Notes under the pieces: model-generated | Told to the model about the DNA's origin: nothing | What the model saw: only the letters and a program-made list of their open reading frames with translations | The model's database searches: none | Position numbers and translations under genes: made by a program | Part shown: positions 41,811-49,742 of the stretch, piece after piece | Layout of the letters: the number at the start of each line of letters is the position of its first letter | Numbering within the stretch: position 1 is the first letter of the stretch | Assembly: GCA_000432835.1 (NCBI GenBank) | Contig: FR890371.1 | Location: 124,001 to 188,000, forward strand | Reading direction: 5' to 3' | DNA from: Clostridium sp. CAG:417 | GTDB taxonomy: Bacteria; Bacillota_I; Bacilli_A; RF39; UBA660 | DNA: 64,000 bases

Positions 41811-42673
41811 AATGTCTTAATTTTATTAGAATTTTTATAACTTGTAATTGTGTTAAAGATCATCGAATAGTTTTTTTCAAAACGGTTCTTAATATTATTT
41901 CTAATATTTGGAATAATAGGTGCGTTTAGTCTTTCCTCAATACTTTGTAAAATATTTTCAATTTCGTTTTCTGAGATTAAGTCTAGTCTTTTTTCTAAGA
42001 CATTCAAATATTCCCTTGAACTATAATAAAGAAATTTACTTATAGTGTTATAGTTATAATTTAAATTATCTTCAGAACAGAAATAATCACTTTCATCTAT
42101 ACTGATGGAATATCCTGCTGAAACTATAGAAATAGGAGAAAGCATATTCTCATTATCAATTATTTTAGAAAGATGAATAGTATCTTCATTTTCACAAATA
42201 CCATAATTTTCAATATGTCTATCTGGATTACCGATTAAAATATCAAATATAAATAAGTCAGTAATCTCAGTCATTAATGTTTTCTTAATAGAAGTATTTT
42301 GATAGTAGTTATCTATAGCTATCCAAATATCTTCTAAATTATTTTTAATGCTTAGATTACACGTTTTTCCAAAATAGGCTTTTAAAATATTTTCCATTGA
42401 AAAATATTTGTCGTTAGGTTTAAAAATATTTTCACTATATACACCAATAGTATTATTAAATTCAGCTAAATCATAATGGGCACAAGGAAGGTGCACTTTT
42501 TTTGCTAGGGCTTCTCCAATTAACTCATTGTATAATTTATCCATTTTAGATACAGCCTTAAAAAAATATTTTTTTTCTTGATAGTTAAAACTATATAATT
42601 TATATTCTTTAATTTCATTTAAATCATATAAAAGTAATTCATCTAAATTTATAATTCCAAAATTATCTCTCAT
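41792..42673 (-). CDS. HipA-like kinase domain protein
   Basis: 293 aa. FIFDILIGNPDRHIENYGI near residue 150 is the HipA catalytic loop (N-x-D-R-H-x-x-N) and SKIIDNENMLSP fits the metal-binding Asp. An N-terminal KYFFKAV segment may hold the ATP-binding Lys. HipA-type proteins are Ser/Thr kinases, some acting as toxins that modify GltX. No HipB antitoxin gene accompanies it, so it may be a lone kinase of the CtkA sort. The gene is convergent with its left neighbour and divergent from nusB. Confidence 0.75.
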   Translation of the reverse strand: MRDNFGIINLDELLLYDLNEIKEYKLYSFNYQEKKYFFKAVSKMDKLYNELIGEALAKKVHLPCAHYDLAEFNNTIGVYSENIFKPNDKYFSMENILKAYFGKTCNLSIKNNLEDIWIAIDNYYQNTSIKKTLMTEITDLFIFDILIGNPDRHIENYGICENEDTIHLSKIIDNENMLSPISIVSAGYSISIDESDYFCSEDNLNYNYNTISKFLYYSSREYLNVLEKRLDLISENEIENILQSIEERLNAPIIPNIRNNIKNRFEKNYSMIFNTITSYKNSNKIKTLKNISF

Positions 42674-42774
42674 TTCACATCACTGTGCTTTATTATAACA
42701 AAATAAGTCTCGTTTTTCTATCTTTTTGTTTTATTTTTTTTAAGGCTGTGTTAAAATTGTTGTAGGTGATTGTA

Positions 42775-43185
42775 ATGAAAAATAGAAGTGAATTAAGAGA
42801 AGTTGCAATGAAATGCTTATATCAAGTATATATAATGCAACCAACTAAATTAGAATATGATATTAAAAGTATTATTCATGAACAATTGGAAGTAGAAAAT
42901 GACTTTGTGAATATGCTTGTTTTTGGAGTTATTGAAAAAGAAAAGGAAATTGATGAATTAGCTGATAAATATTTAGTAGATTGGAAAATAGAAAGACTAA
43001 ATAAGGTAGATAAAGCTATTCTATCAATTGGAATATATGAACTTGTTTTTACTGATATACCAAGTATTGTTGCTATTAACGAGGCAGTAGAACTTTCTAA
43101 AAAATATAGTGATGAAGCTGTTACTAAGATGATTAATGGAGTTTTAGATAATATTTATCATAATGAGGATTTAGATGAAAGATAA
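42775..43185 (+). CDS. nusB: Transcription antitermination factor NusB
   Basis: 136 aa from ATG 42775 (TAGGTGAT site; GTG 42766 rejected). All-helical. NRSELREVAMKCLYQVYI at the start, and VDKAILSIGIYELVFTDIPSIVAINEAVELSKKYS are typical of NusB, which joins NusE on boxA RNA for rRNA antitermination. Overlaps xseA by 11 nt. Confidence 0.93.
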   Translation: MKNRSELREVAMKCLYQVYIMQPTKLEYDIKSIIHEQLEVENDFVNMLVFGVIEKEKEIDELADKYLVDWKIERLNKVDKAILSIGIYELVFTDIPSIVAINEAVELSKKYSDEAVTKMINGVLDNIYHNEDLDER

Positions 43186-44443
43186 ATATATTACAGTTAT
43201 ACAGTTAACTAAATATTTAAAATATAAAATAGATAATGATCCTAATTTAGATCAAGTGTTCTTGAAGGGCGAGATTTCAAACTTTAAGGCTCATTCGAGA
43301 GGACATTTTTATTTTACGTTAAAAGATGAAGAGTCAAGAATTAATGCAGTTATGTTTGCATCAGCAGCTAGCAAAATAAAATTTATGCCTCAAGATGGAA
43401 TGAAAGTTTTAGTGACTGGAAAAGTAAGTATATATCCGGCTAATGGTGGGTATCAAATATATGTAAGTGAAATGCTAGAAGATGGTGTTGGTAATTTATA
43501 TATTGCTTATGAACAATTGAAAAAGAAATTAGAGGATGAAGGGTTATTTGCAGCTGAACATAAGAAAAAGATTCCTAGGATACCTGAGAAAATTGGCGTT
43601 ATAACTGCCCCAACAGGAGCAGCGATTAGGGATATAATCTCTACAATAAAAAGAAGATGGCCTTTATCTGAAATTATTTTATTTCCGGCACTAGTTCAAG
43701 GAGAAATGGCCAAAGATGATATTGTAAGACAAATCAAGAGAGCCGAAGAGTATAATCTTGATACCTTAATAGTTGGACGAGGTGGCGGAAGTATTGAGGA
43801 TTTATGGGCTTTTAATGAGGAGGTAGTTGCTAGAGCTATATATGAATGTAGTATTCCTGTTATAAGTGCTGTAGGACATGAAATAGATTTTACTATTGCA
43901 GACTTTGTAGCTGATATGAGAGCACCAACGCCAACGGGAGCAGCAGAGCTTTCTGTTCCTCAAAGACAAGATATAATTAATTATTTGAATCAGTTAAATA
44001 TAAGATTAAACAAAGTAATGCAGCATAAAATAAGTTTATATAAACAAAAATTAGATGAAATTAATAATCGTTATATTTTTAAAAACCCAGTCGCAATTTA
44101 TCAAACAAAAGAAATGAATTTTGATTCTTTAATAGAAAGATTAAAATTTAGCACAGTTAATCTTGTTAATTTACGTCAACAACAATATAGGAGAATAAGA
44201 GAGAGTTATATATTAAAAAATCCTTTAAAAATTTTAGATAATAAGGGTCAAAAGTATTTGCAACTACTTTCAAAATTAGAACCACTAAGTCCTTTACTTA
44301 CTCTAGAGCGAGGATATACAATTACTAAAAAAGAAGATAAAGCAGTAAACTTTGTATCCGATATAAGTAATGGCGATCACATTACAACTCAGCTTAGGGA
44401 TGGAGCTGTAATATCCATAGTGGAGGAAGTATGCAAGAATTAA
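43175..44443 (+). CDS. xseA: Exodeoxyribonuclease VII large subunit
   Basis: 422 aa. An N-terminal OB fold (VFLKGEISNFKAHSRGHFYFTLKD) is followed by the catalytic domain with IGVITAPTGAAIRDI, LIVGRGGGSIEDLWAFN and SAVGHEIDFTIADFVADMRAPTPTGAAE (quoted in parts). It degrades single-stranded DNA with the XseB subunit encoded 247 nt downstream. Confidence 0.96.
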   Translation: MKDKYITVIQLTKYLKYKIDNDPNLDQVFLKGEISNFKAHSRGHFYFTLKDEESRINAVMFASAASKIKFMPQDGMKVLVTGKVSIYPANGGYQIYVSEMLEDGVGNLYIAYEQLKKKLEDEGLFAAEHKKKIPRIPEKIGVITAPTGAAIRDIISTIKRRWPLSEIILFPALVQGEMAKDDIVRQIKRAEEYNLDTLIVGRGGGSIEDLWAFNEEVVARAIYECSIPVISAVGHEIDFTIADFVADMRAPTPTGAAELSVPQRQDIINYLNQLNIRLNKVMQHKISLYKQKLDEINNRYIFKNPVAIYQTKEMNFDSLIERLKFSTVNLVNLRQQQYRRIRESYILKNPLKILDNKGQKYLQLLSKLEPLSPLLTLERGYTITKKEDKAVNFVSDISNGDHITTQLRDGAVISIVEEVCKN

Positions 44444-44679
44444 AGATAAATAGAATATATAAGCATTTTAAAGGAAATTATTACTTAGTTTTAGGACTTG
44501 CTAAGGATAGTGAAACAGGAGAAGATGTTGTAATATATAGACAATTATATGATGACTGTTCTTTATTTGTGAGACCGTTAAAAATGTTTTTAGGAAAAGT
44601 TGATAAAGAAAAATATCCTGATGTAGAACAAATTTGTCGCTTTGAGTTACAGGATATTAAGAGTAATATAAAAAAATAG
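44431..44679 (+). CDS. DUF1653 protein
   Basis: 82 aa. RIYKHFKGNYYLVLGLAKDS, VIYRQLYDD and LFVRPLKMFLGKV are the DUF1653 pattern, a small SH3-like beta fold of unknown function. It overlaps xseA by 13 nt and precedes xseB by 10 nt, so it is inserted within the exonuclease VII operon. Confidence 0.88.
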   Translation: MQELKINRIYKHFKGNYYLVLGLAKDSETGEDVVIYRQLYDDCSLFVRPLKMFLGKVDKEKYPDVEQICRFELQDIKSNIKK

Positions 44680-44689
44680 GAGACATGGT

Positions 44690-44920
44690 ATGAGTAATGA
44701 AAAAAAGGAATTAAGTTTTGAAGAAAATTTAGAAAAATTAGAAGAAATAGTGAAGAAACTTGAAAATGGTGATGTACCATTAGATGACGCTATTAAAGAA
44801 TTTAATGAAGCTATGGTACTTGCTAAAAAGTGTGATGAAAAATTAAAGAGTGCAGAAGAAGCAATTACTAAAATAGTTAATAATGATGATAGCGTAGATG
44901 ATTTTGAAGTAAAAGAATAA
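44690..44920 (+). CDS. xseB: Exodeoxyribonuclease VII small subunit
   Basis: 76 aa. SFEENLEKLEEIVKKLENGD and VPLDDAIKEFNEAMVLAKKC are the XseB signature. Several small subunits bind each XseA. AGGAG precedes the start. Confidence 0.95.
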   Translation: MSNEKKELSFEENLEKLEEIVKKLENGDVPLDDAIKEFNEAMVLAKKCDEKLKSAEEAITKIVNNDDSVDDFEVKE

Positions 44921-44947
44921 AGTGGCCTTTTGTGGTGCCACTTTTTT
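44919..44947 (+). terminator. xse operon terminator
   Basis: AAAGTGGC/GCCACTTT around a 10-nt loop, then T run; begins in the xseB stop codon. Confidence 0.8.
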
Positions 44948-44974
44948 GTTCGGAGAGTAATCCTAGAGAAATAC

Positions 44975-45133
44975 TTAGTTTCTAGAGCAACCTTTATTAT
45001 TTCCCCAAAATAAGAAGAATATAATGAAAAGTACAATTATAATACCCCAAAACCAACTATTATTATTGTTATTATTGGCATATGCAGGGTATGCACCATA
45101 GATTGGTGGCTGATAATAATAATATCCGTACAT
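44975..45133 (-). CDS. Small Tyr/Asn-rich membrane protein, 52 aa (YjcZ-like sporulation type?)
   Basis: An unlisted gene in the 364-nt gap after xseB. ATG 45133 has GGAGAG at good spacing. The product starts MYGYYYYQPPIYGAYPAYAN, runs through six Asn, has one membrane helix (WGIIIVLFIIFFLFW, about 29-43) and ends NNKGCSRN. The MYGY start, single helix and size recall YjcZ-family spore proteins of Bacillus, though the order of parts differs. Codon use and ribosome site make it likely to be real. Confidence 0.65.
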   Translation of the reverse strand: MYGYYYYQPPIYGAYPAYANNNNNNSWFWGIIIVLFIIFFLFWGNNKGCSRN

Positions 45134-45284
45134 ATAAAGCTCTCCTTTCATTATATTATATTAATTAGAGAGCAAAATCTGACATAATATATACCTATTA
45201 ATAAATTAAATAGGAAAATTCTTTTTAAGATTATCAATACATGATATAATTATTTTGAGATAAAATAAGAGTGGAGTGATAATA

Positions 45285-46508
45285 ATGGAATTTTTAGAAT
45301 TAACAGAAGAAGAATTTAGAAATTATTTGAACAAATCGGAAGAAAGAACATTTTTACAAACGCCAGAAATTGGAAAATTGCGTGAAAAATCTGGTTGGAC
45401 GGTATCATACCTTGGAGTGAAGAATAAAGGGGAAGTAGTAGCGGCAGCTATGTTTACATCTATTACTCGTCATTTTGGAAAAAAAGAGTTTTATGCTCCT
45501 CGAGGTTTATTACTTGATTATAGTAATCAAGAATTACTTGCTTTCTTCACTGAAAATATAAAAAAATATGTTAAGAAAAATAATGGCTATCAATTTAGAA
45601 TTGATCCATACGTTGTTAATGTTCAAAGGGATACCTTTGGAAATGTTGTTTCTGGTGGAATTGATAATAGAAAAGTAAAAAATTATTTAGAGAAACTAGG
45701 ATATAAGAGAGTGAAAAAAGAAGATATGGAACAAGTAGGTTGGATGTATGTTCTTGATATCTTTGGTAAAAGTGAAGATGAAGTTTTAAAAAATATGAAA
45801 CCAAATACTAGAAATACCATTAGAAAAACTTTAAAGAATGGGATTGAAATTGTAGAATTAACTAAGGAAGAATTACCAATGTTTCATAAGATTATGGTTG
45901 AAACAGGCAAACGTAAGGGGTTTCACGTTAGAAGTTTGAAATATTTTGAGGATATGTATGATCTTTTTTATCCAAGAGGAGAGATTAAATATTTATTAAC
46001 AAAGTTAGATTTAGTTAAACATATTGAAAGACTTGAGAATGATAAGAAAAAGGAAGAAAAAGAAAAAGAGGCTTTAGGACCGGCAAAATATAACGATGGA
46101 AAAAGAAAAGCTCATGATATGGCTATTGCTGGGATAGAAAAAAGAATTAAGCAGGCAGAAGATATAAGAGCAAAAGATGGAGATGTAATTAACTTATCGG
46201 CGTCTATGTTCATGCTTACAGATCCAGAAGTCATATATTTATCTAGTGGTAATTATGAAGAGTACATGTTTTATAATTCACAATATTTAATTCAATGGGA
46301 AATGATTAAGTATGGTATAGAACATGGCTTTAAGAGATATAATTTTTATGGAATAACAGGTAATTTTGATAAAAACGATAAAGATTATGGTATTTATGAA
46401 TTTAAGACGGGATTTAATGGGTATGTAGAAGAGTTAATTGGAGAGTATGTTTATCCAACTTCATTTGTATATTATTTAATGCAATTAATTCATAAAATAA
46501 AAAAATAG
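45285..46508 (+). CDS. FemX/MurM-type peptidoglycan branch aminoacyltransferase
   Basis: 407 aa from ATG 45285 (GTGGAGTG site). A FemABX family member with twin GNAT folds: FLQTPEIGKLREKSGW, EFYAPRGLLLDY, a coiled-coil arm (about 242-302, rich in Lys/Glu), then YLSSGNYEEYMFYNSQYLIQ and FYGITGNF. It adds amino acids from aminoacyl-tRNA to the lipid II stem peptide to build the cross-bridge. The arm that binds tRNA is present. The amino acid used cannot be told. Confidence 0.93.
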   Translation: MEFLELTEEEFRNYLNKSEERTFLQTPEIGKLREKSGWTVSYLGVKNKGEVVAAAMFTSITRHFGKKEFYAPRGLLLDYSNQELLAFFTENIKKYVKKNNGYQFRIDPYVVNVQRDTFGNVVSGGIDNRKVKNYLEKLGYKRVKKEDMEQVGWMYVLDIFGKSEDEVLKNMKPNTRNTIRKTLKNGIEIVELTKEELPMFHKIMVETGKRKGFHVRSLKYFEDMYDLFYPRGEIKYLLTKLDLVKHIERLENDKKKEEKEKEALGPAKYNDGKRKAHDMAIAGIEKRIKQAEDIRAKDGDVINLSASMFMLTDPEVIYLSSGNYEEYMFYNSQYLIQWEMIKYGIEHGFKRYNFYGITGNFDKNDKDYGIYEFKTGFNGYVEELIGEYVYPTSFVYYLMQLIHKIKK

Positions 46509-46524
46509 AATATAAAGTGTATAA

Positions 46525-46549
46525 GGCTAAATATTTAGTCTTATTTTTT
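46525..46549 (+). terminator. Terminator after femX
   Basis: GGCTAA/TTAGTC (one G-T pair) with loop ATAT, then TTATTTTTT. Confidence 0.55.
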
Positions 46550-46568
46550 GCAACGATTTTTCTTTTAA

Positions 46569-46597
46569 TTGCATTTTTTCTTGTTTTGTGGTATAAT
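46569..46597 (+). promoter_or_regulatory. Sigma-A promoter of the HhH-domain gene
   Basis: TTGCAT (46569-46574), a 17-nt spacer, TATAAT (46592-46597) with an extended TGG. It argues against translation starting at GTG 46517. Confidence 0.65.
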
Positions 46598-46618
46598 CTG
46601 TTCACTAAGAGGTGGGTT

Positions 46619-47296
46619 ATGAAAAGAAATATTTTGGAGTTAAAGAGACGTTTATATGATGAGAGTGACTCTGAGTTTTATCGTTATGTGTCTAGTTTAA
46701 AGGGTGAACAGTTATTACTTTTTGATAAACTTATGGAAGAACTTCTTGATACTAGACTTGACGCTGCCGCGGGGCTTTCTGATAAGAATACTTGGATATT
46801 ACGTAAACGAGTTGGAATATTTGACGTTGTACCACCTACATATGAGAAAATTGGATTAGATATTTCTGATTGCGAATTTAAACGTATGATAAAACAAAAC
46901 GATGGAAGATATCATATGGTTAAAAGTTGTGGTAGTAGAAAGTGTGTTTTATCAGCTGAACAGGTTCAAGGAGTAATCAAGGCTTCTTGTGGTAATATTT
47001 TATTGGAACATGAAAGAAGAAGTAATAAGATAAAACAAAAAAATTATCTTAGTGTAGATGATAATATTGGTAGAATAGGTATTTCTAGGAGATATATTAG
47101 AGTACTTAAAATGAGAGAAATAGTTACTATAGACCAATTACTTAATTATCCCCTTAAAGATGTGGGTCAAATAGAAGGAGTTGGTCCTATAGGGTTTCAA
47201 GAAATTGTTAACAAATTATTTTTATTTGGGTTTATAGATGATTCTACAATAAAAAACAATTCAAAGAAAACAAAGAAAGAAGTGAAGAGTAAGTAG
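46619..47296 (+). CDS. Helix-hairpin-helix protein resembling the RNA polymerase alpha C-terminal domain
   Basis: 225 aa from ATG 46619 (AGAGGTGGG site). The middle has a Cys pair (SCGSRKCVLS). The C-terminal part (about 150-205) reads ISRRYIRVLKMREIVTIDQL followed by DVGQIEGVGPIGFQEIVNKL, a helix-hairpin-helix of the alpha-CTD type that binds DNA or protein partners. N-terminal 110 residues unknown. A longer frame from GTG 46517 would add a false membrane segment across the promoter. Confidence 0.65.
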   Translation: MKRNILELKRRLYDESDSEFYRYVSSLKGEQLLLFDKLMEELLDTRLDAAAGLSDKNTWILRKRVGIFDVVPPTYEKIGLDISDCEFKRMIKQNDGRYHMVKSCGSRKCVLSAEQVQGVIKASCGNILLEHERRSNKIKQKNYLSVDDNIGRIGISRRYIRVLKMREIVTIDQLLNYPLKDVGQIEGVGPIGFQEIVNKLFLFGFIDDSTIKNNSKKTKKEVKSK

Positions 47297-47307
47297 TTGA
47301 TTGAGAT

Positions 47308-48447
47308 ATGTTAGATAATAATACTAAATTAAAAATGGAAGATGGGAGATATTTATATTTTAATAAAGAATATTTAGATTTTTATAAACAAGAATTACTT
47401 AATGTTTTAGATGGCCAAGATTATATGAAAAGTTTGAAATTTGCAAAAAAGATGATGATGAGTCAAGAAATAAAGGCTAATAATACTATTGAAGGAATAA
47501 AAGATGATTTATCTGTTATTGATGAAGTAATCAAAAAAATTAAATCTCCTATTTCAGAAAGAGAAAGAAAAAGAATTATTAATTTATTTCATGGGTACCA
47601 ATATATTTTGAATAATAGTGATATAAATAAGGATAATTTACGTCGGTTATATGACATACTTAGTGATGGTATTTTATTAGAGCGAGATAGAGTGAGAATG
47701 GGAGAGTATTATCGTAGTGCGCCTGTCTATATTTTAAAGGGAAACAGATTGGATGCTTATCCTTATATGGGTATGGATAGTGATAGAATAGATGATTATA
47801 TGGATCAATTTTTTGCATATGCTAATAAAGATGACTGTGACAATGAGATGGATGTTTTTATCAAGTCTCAAATTATGCATTTTTATTTTGTATATATTCA
47901 TCCATATTTTGATGTCAATGGAAGAACTAGTCGAACGGTTTCAATGTGGTATTTATTAAATCATGAAAGCTATCCTTATATAATTTTTAATAGAGCAGTT
48001 TCATTTGCTCAGCGAAAATATGAACAGAATATTGTTAATGCCAGAAATACAGGAAATGCTACTTTGTTTTTAAAGTATATGTTGGTACAAGTAGAAAAAG
48101 AGCTGGAAAAAGAATATTTGATTCATAGTATAAAAGAAAGTTCAGGTATTTCCTTTAATAAAGAGCAATCACAAATGTTAGAGTATTTACTTACCATGAA
48201 AGGTAATATTACTGCAAAGGATCTTTCTTCAATTTATAATAATTATAATGCTAAAAGACGTGTTGAACTGATTTTTGATGAGAAAATATATCCTCTTTTA
48301 GAAATGGGAATTTTGGTAAATAAAGGTGATACTAAAGGTTTTATTACAAATAAGAAACATAATATGAATTTGGGTATAAATAAGAAATATGTTAAGGATG
48401 TTGATCCTCAAAAAGTAAAAAATCTACAATTAGATAAATATATTTAA
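47308..48447 (+). CDS. Fic-domain protein (probable AMPylator)
   Basis: 379 aa. The Fic catalytic motif HPYFDVNGRTSR (His198) with NNTIEG at 58-63 as the probable N-terminal inhibitory segment: a class II, self-inhibited Fic. The usual central Gly of HPFxxGNGR is Val. The C-terminal part holds a winged-helix-like region (QMLEYLLTMKGNITAKDLSS). Fic enzymes transfer AMP to Tyr/Ser/Thr of target proteins. No separate antitoxin is encoded. It follows the HhH gene by 11 nt. Confidence 0.88.
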   Translation: MLDNNTKLKMEDGRYLYFNKEYLDFYKQELLNVLDGQDYMKSLKFAKKMMMSQEIKANNTIEGIKDDLSVIDEVIKKIKSPISERERKRIINLFHGYQYILNNSDINKDNLRRLYDILSDGILLERDRVRMGEYYRSAPVYILKGNRLDAYPYMGMDSDRIDDYMDQFFAYANKDDCDNEMDVFIKSQIMHFYFVYIHPYFDVNGRTSRTVSMWYLLNHESYPYIIFNRAVSFAQRKYEQNIVNARNTGNATLFLKYMLVQVEKELEKEYLIHSIKESSGISFNKEQSQMLEYLLTMKGNITAKDLSSIYNNYNAKRRVELIFDEKIYPLLEMGILVNKGDTKGFITNKKHNMNLGINKKYVKDVDPQKVKNLQLDKYI

Positions 48448-48485
48448 AAAGAGAAGAATCTTTTTGGATTACTTCTCTTTTTTTA
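48446..48485. terminator. Bidirectional terminator between fic and spoIVB
   Basis: AAAAAGAGAAG...CTTCTCTTTTT with an inner AATC/GATT stem; T7 on the + side. Confidence 0.8.
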
Positions 48486-49469
48486 ATTTTCTGCTTCTTT
48501 AAGCATTGTGGTTATAAAAATACCATACCCTTTCTTAGTGTCGTTTACAATAACATGAGTAACAGCACCTACAATCATATTATTCTGAAGAATTGGAGAA
48601 CCACTCATTCCCTGAACTACGCCACCAGTTTTCTTTAATAATTCTTCATCTGTTATTTCGAACAAAATATTTTTTATATCAGATGATTTATCTATTTTGA
48701 TAATGTTAATATTGTATTCCTTAATTTCATTATTATTAATAACTGTTCGTATAGTAGCAGGTCCTATTTTTACTTCATCTTTACTTGCTACTTTTAATTT
48801 TTTAACGTCAGGAAGAGCATCAGTATAGTCTCCAAAGATACCAGAAGGAGTGTTTTCTTTTATGTTACCATATACTTTATTCTTATCGTAATTAGCATTT
48901 TTTTCACCAGCACTACCATTTTCACTTCTTTCTACTCCGATAACATCTGATTTAAATATCTTTCCATCCTTAATTTCAAACTTTTTAGCAGTTGTTTTTT
49001 CTAATATTTCATGCCCTAAAGCTCCAAATTTCTTAGTATTTGGATCGACAAAAGTTAAAGTACCAATACCTAAAATACTATCTTTCACATAAATACCAGT
49101 TTTATAAACACCATCACTACTACTTGTTCTATTTAGGGAAATTGATTTTTCTTTATTATCTCGTTCTACCTTATAGACAATATTATCTGTTTCTGATTTG
49201 TTTATAACATCAACCATTTCATTTATAGAAGAAATTTTAGTATCGTTGACTTTGATTATTTTGTCACCAATCATAAATCCACTGTCCTTAGCGATATATT
49301 CATCATTTACTTTATAAAAGCCAACCACTAGTACACCGTTGGAATTTACTTCAATTCCAACGTTATCACCACCTGGGATAATATATTCTGAATATGCTAA
49401 AGCATTTATGGGTACAATAAGTACAAGGAACGTCCATATTGTAAAGAGTAGTTTGTTTTTAAATTTCAT
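48483..49469 (-). CDS. spoIVB: SpoIVB serine peptidase
   Basis: 328 aa. Signal or anchor segment at 7-25, a PDZ domain (about 45-110, GFMIGDKIIKVNDTKI), then the SpoIVB peptidase with His in FGALGHEI and Ser in GGVVQGMSGSPILQ. Made in the forespore, it cleaves SpoIVFA to switch on sigma-K in the mother cell. Presence implies a sigma-G to sigma-K signalling path. AGGAGATGATG lies upstream. Confidence 0.95.
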   Translation of the reverse strand: MKFKNKLLFTIWTFLVLIVPINALAYSEYIIPGGDNVGIEVNSNGVLVVGFYKVNDEYIAKDSGFMIGDKIIKVNDTKISSINEMVDVINKSETDNIVYKVERDNKEKSISLNRTSSSDGVYKTGIYVKDSILGIGTLTFVDPNTKKFGALGHEILEKTTAKKFEIKDGKIFKSDVIGVERSENGSAGEKNANYDKNKVYGNIKENTPSGIFGDYTDALPDVKKLKVASKDEVKIGPATIRTVINNNEIKEYNINIIKIDKSSDIKNILFEITDEELLKKTGGVVQGMSGSPILQNNMIVGAVTHVIVNDTKKGYGIFITTMLKEAEN

Positions 49470-49742
49470 ATCATCATCTCCTAAATCAAACTACATTATT
49501 AATATGAACATAATAAATTTTTTTAAAGTAACAATAATTTCCTAAAAAATTTTTTTAAGACTATACTTAGTTTTTACTAATAAAAATTTATTATGTGATT
49601 TTTTTCCATTTGATTAAATTTTTTTAATACTCAAAAATTTTATCTTTCAAATATTTATGTTTGATATAATACATGCTATAATGATAAAGAGAGTATATGA
49701 TAAATAGTCTCGGTTAATAGTAATTATTGAAAGAGGTAACTA

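Noticed and set aside
46517..46618. An N-terminal membrane helix on the HhH protein
   Set aside because: The stretch contains the femX terminator and a good promoter; the ATG at 46619 has an AGAGGTGGG site.
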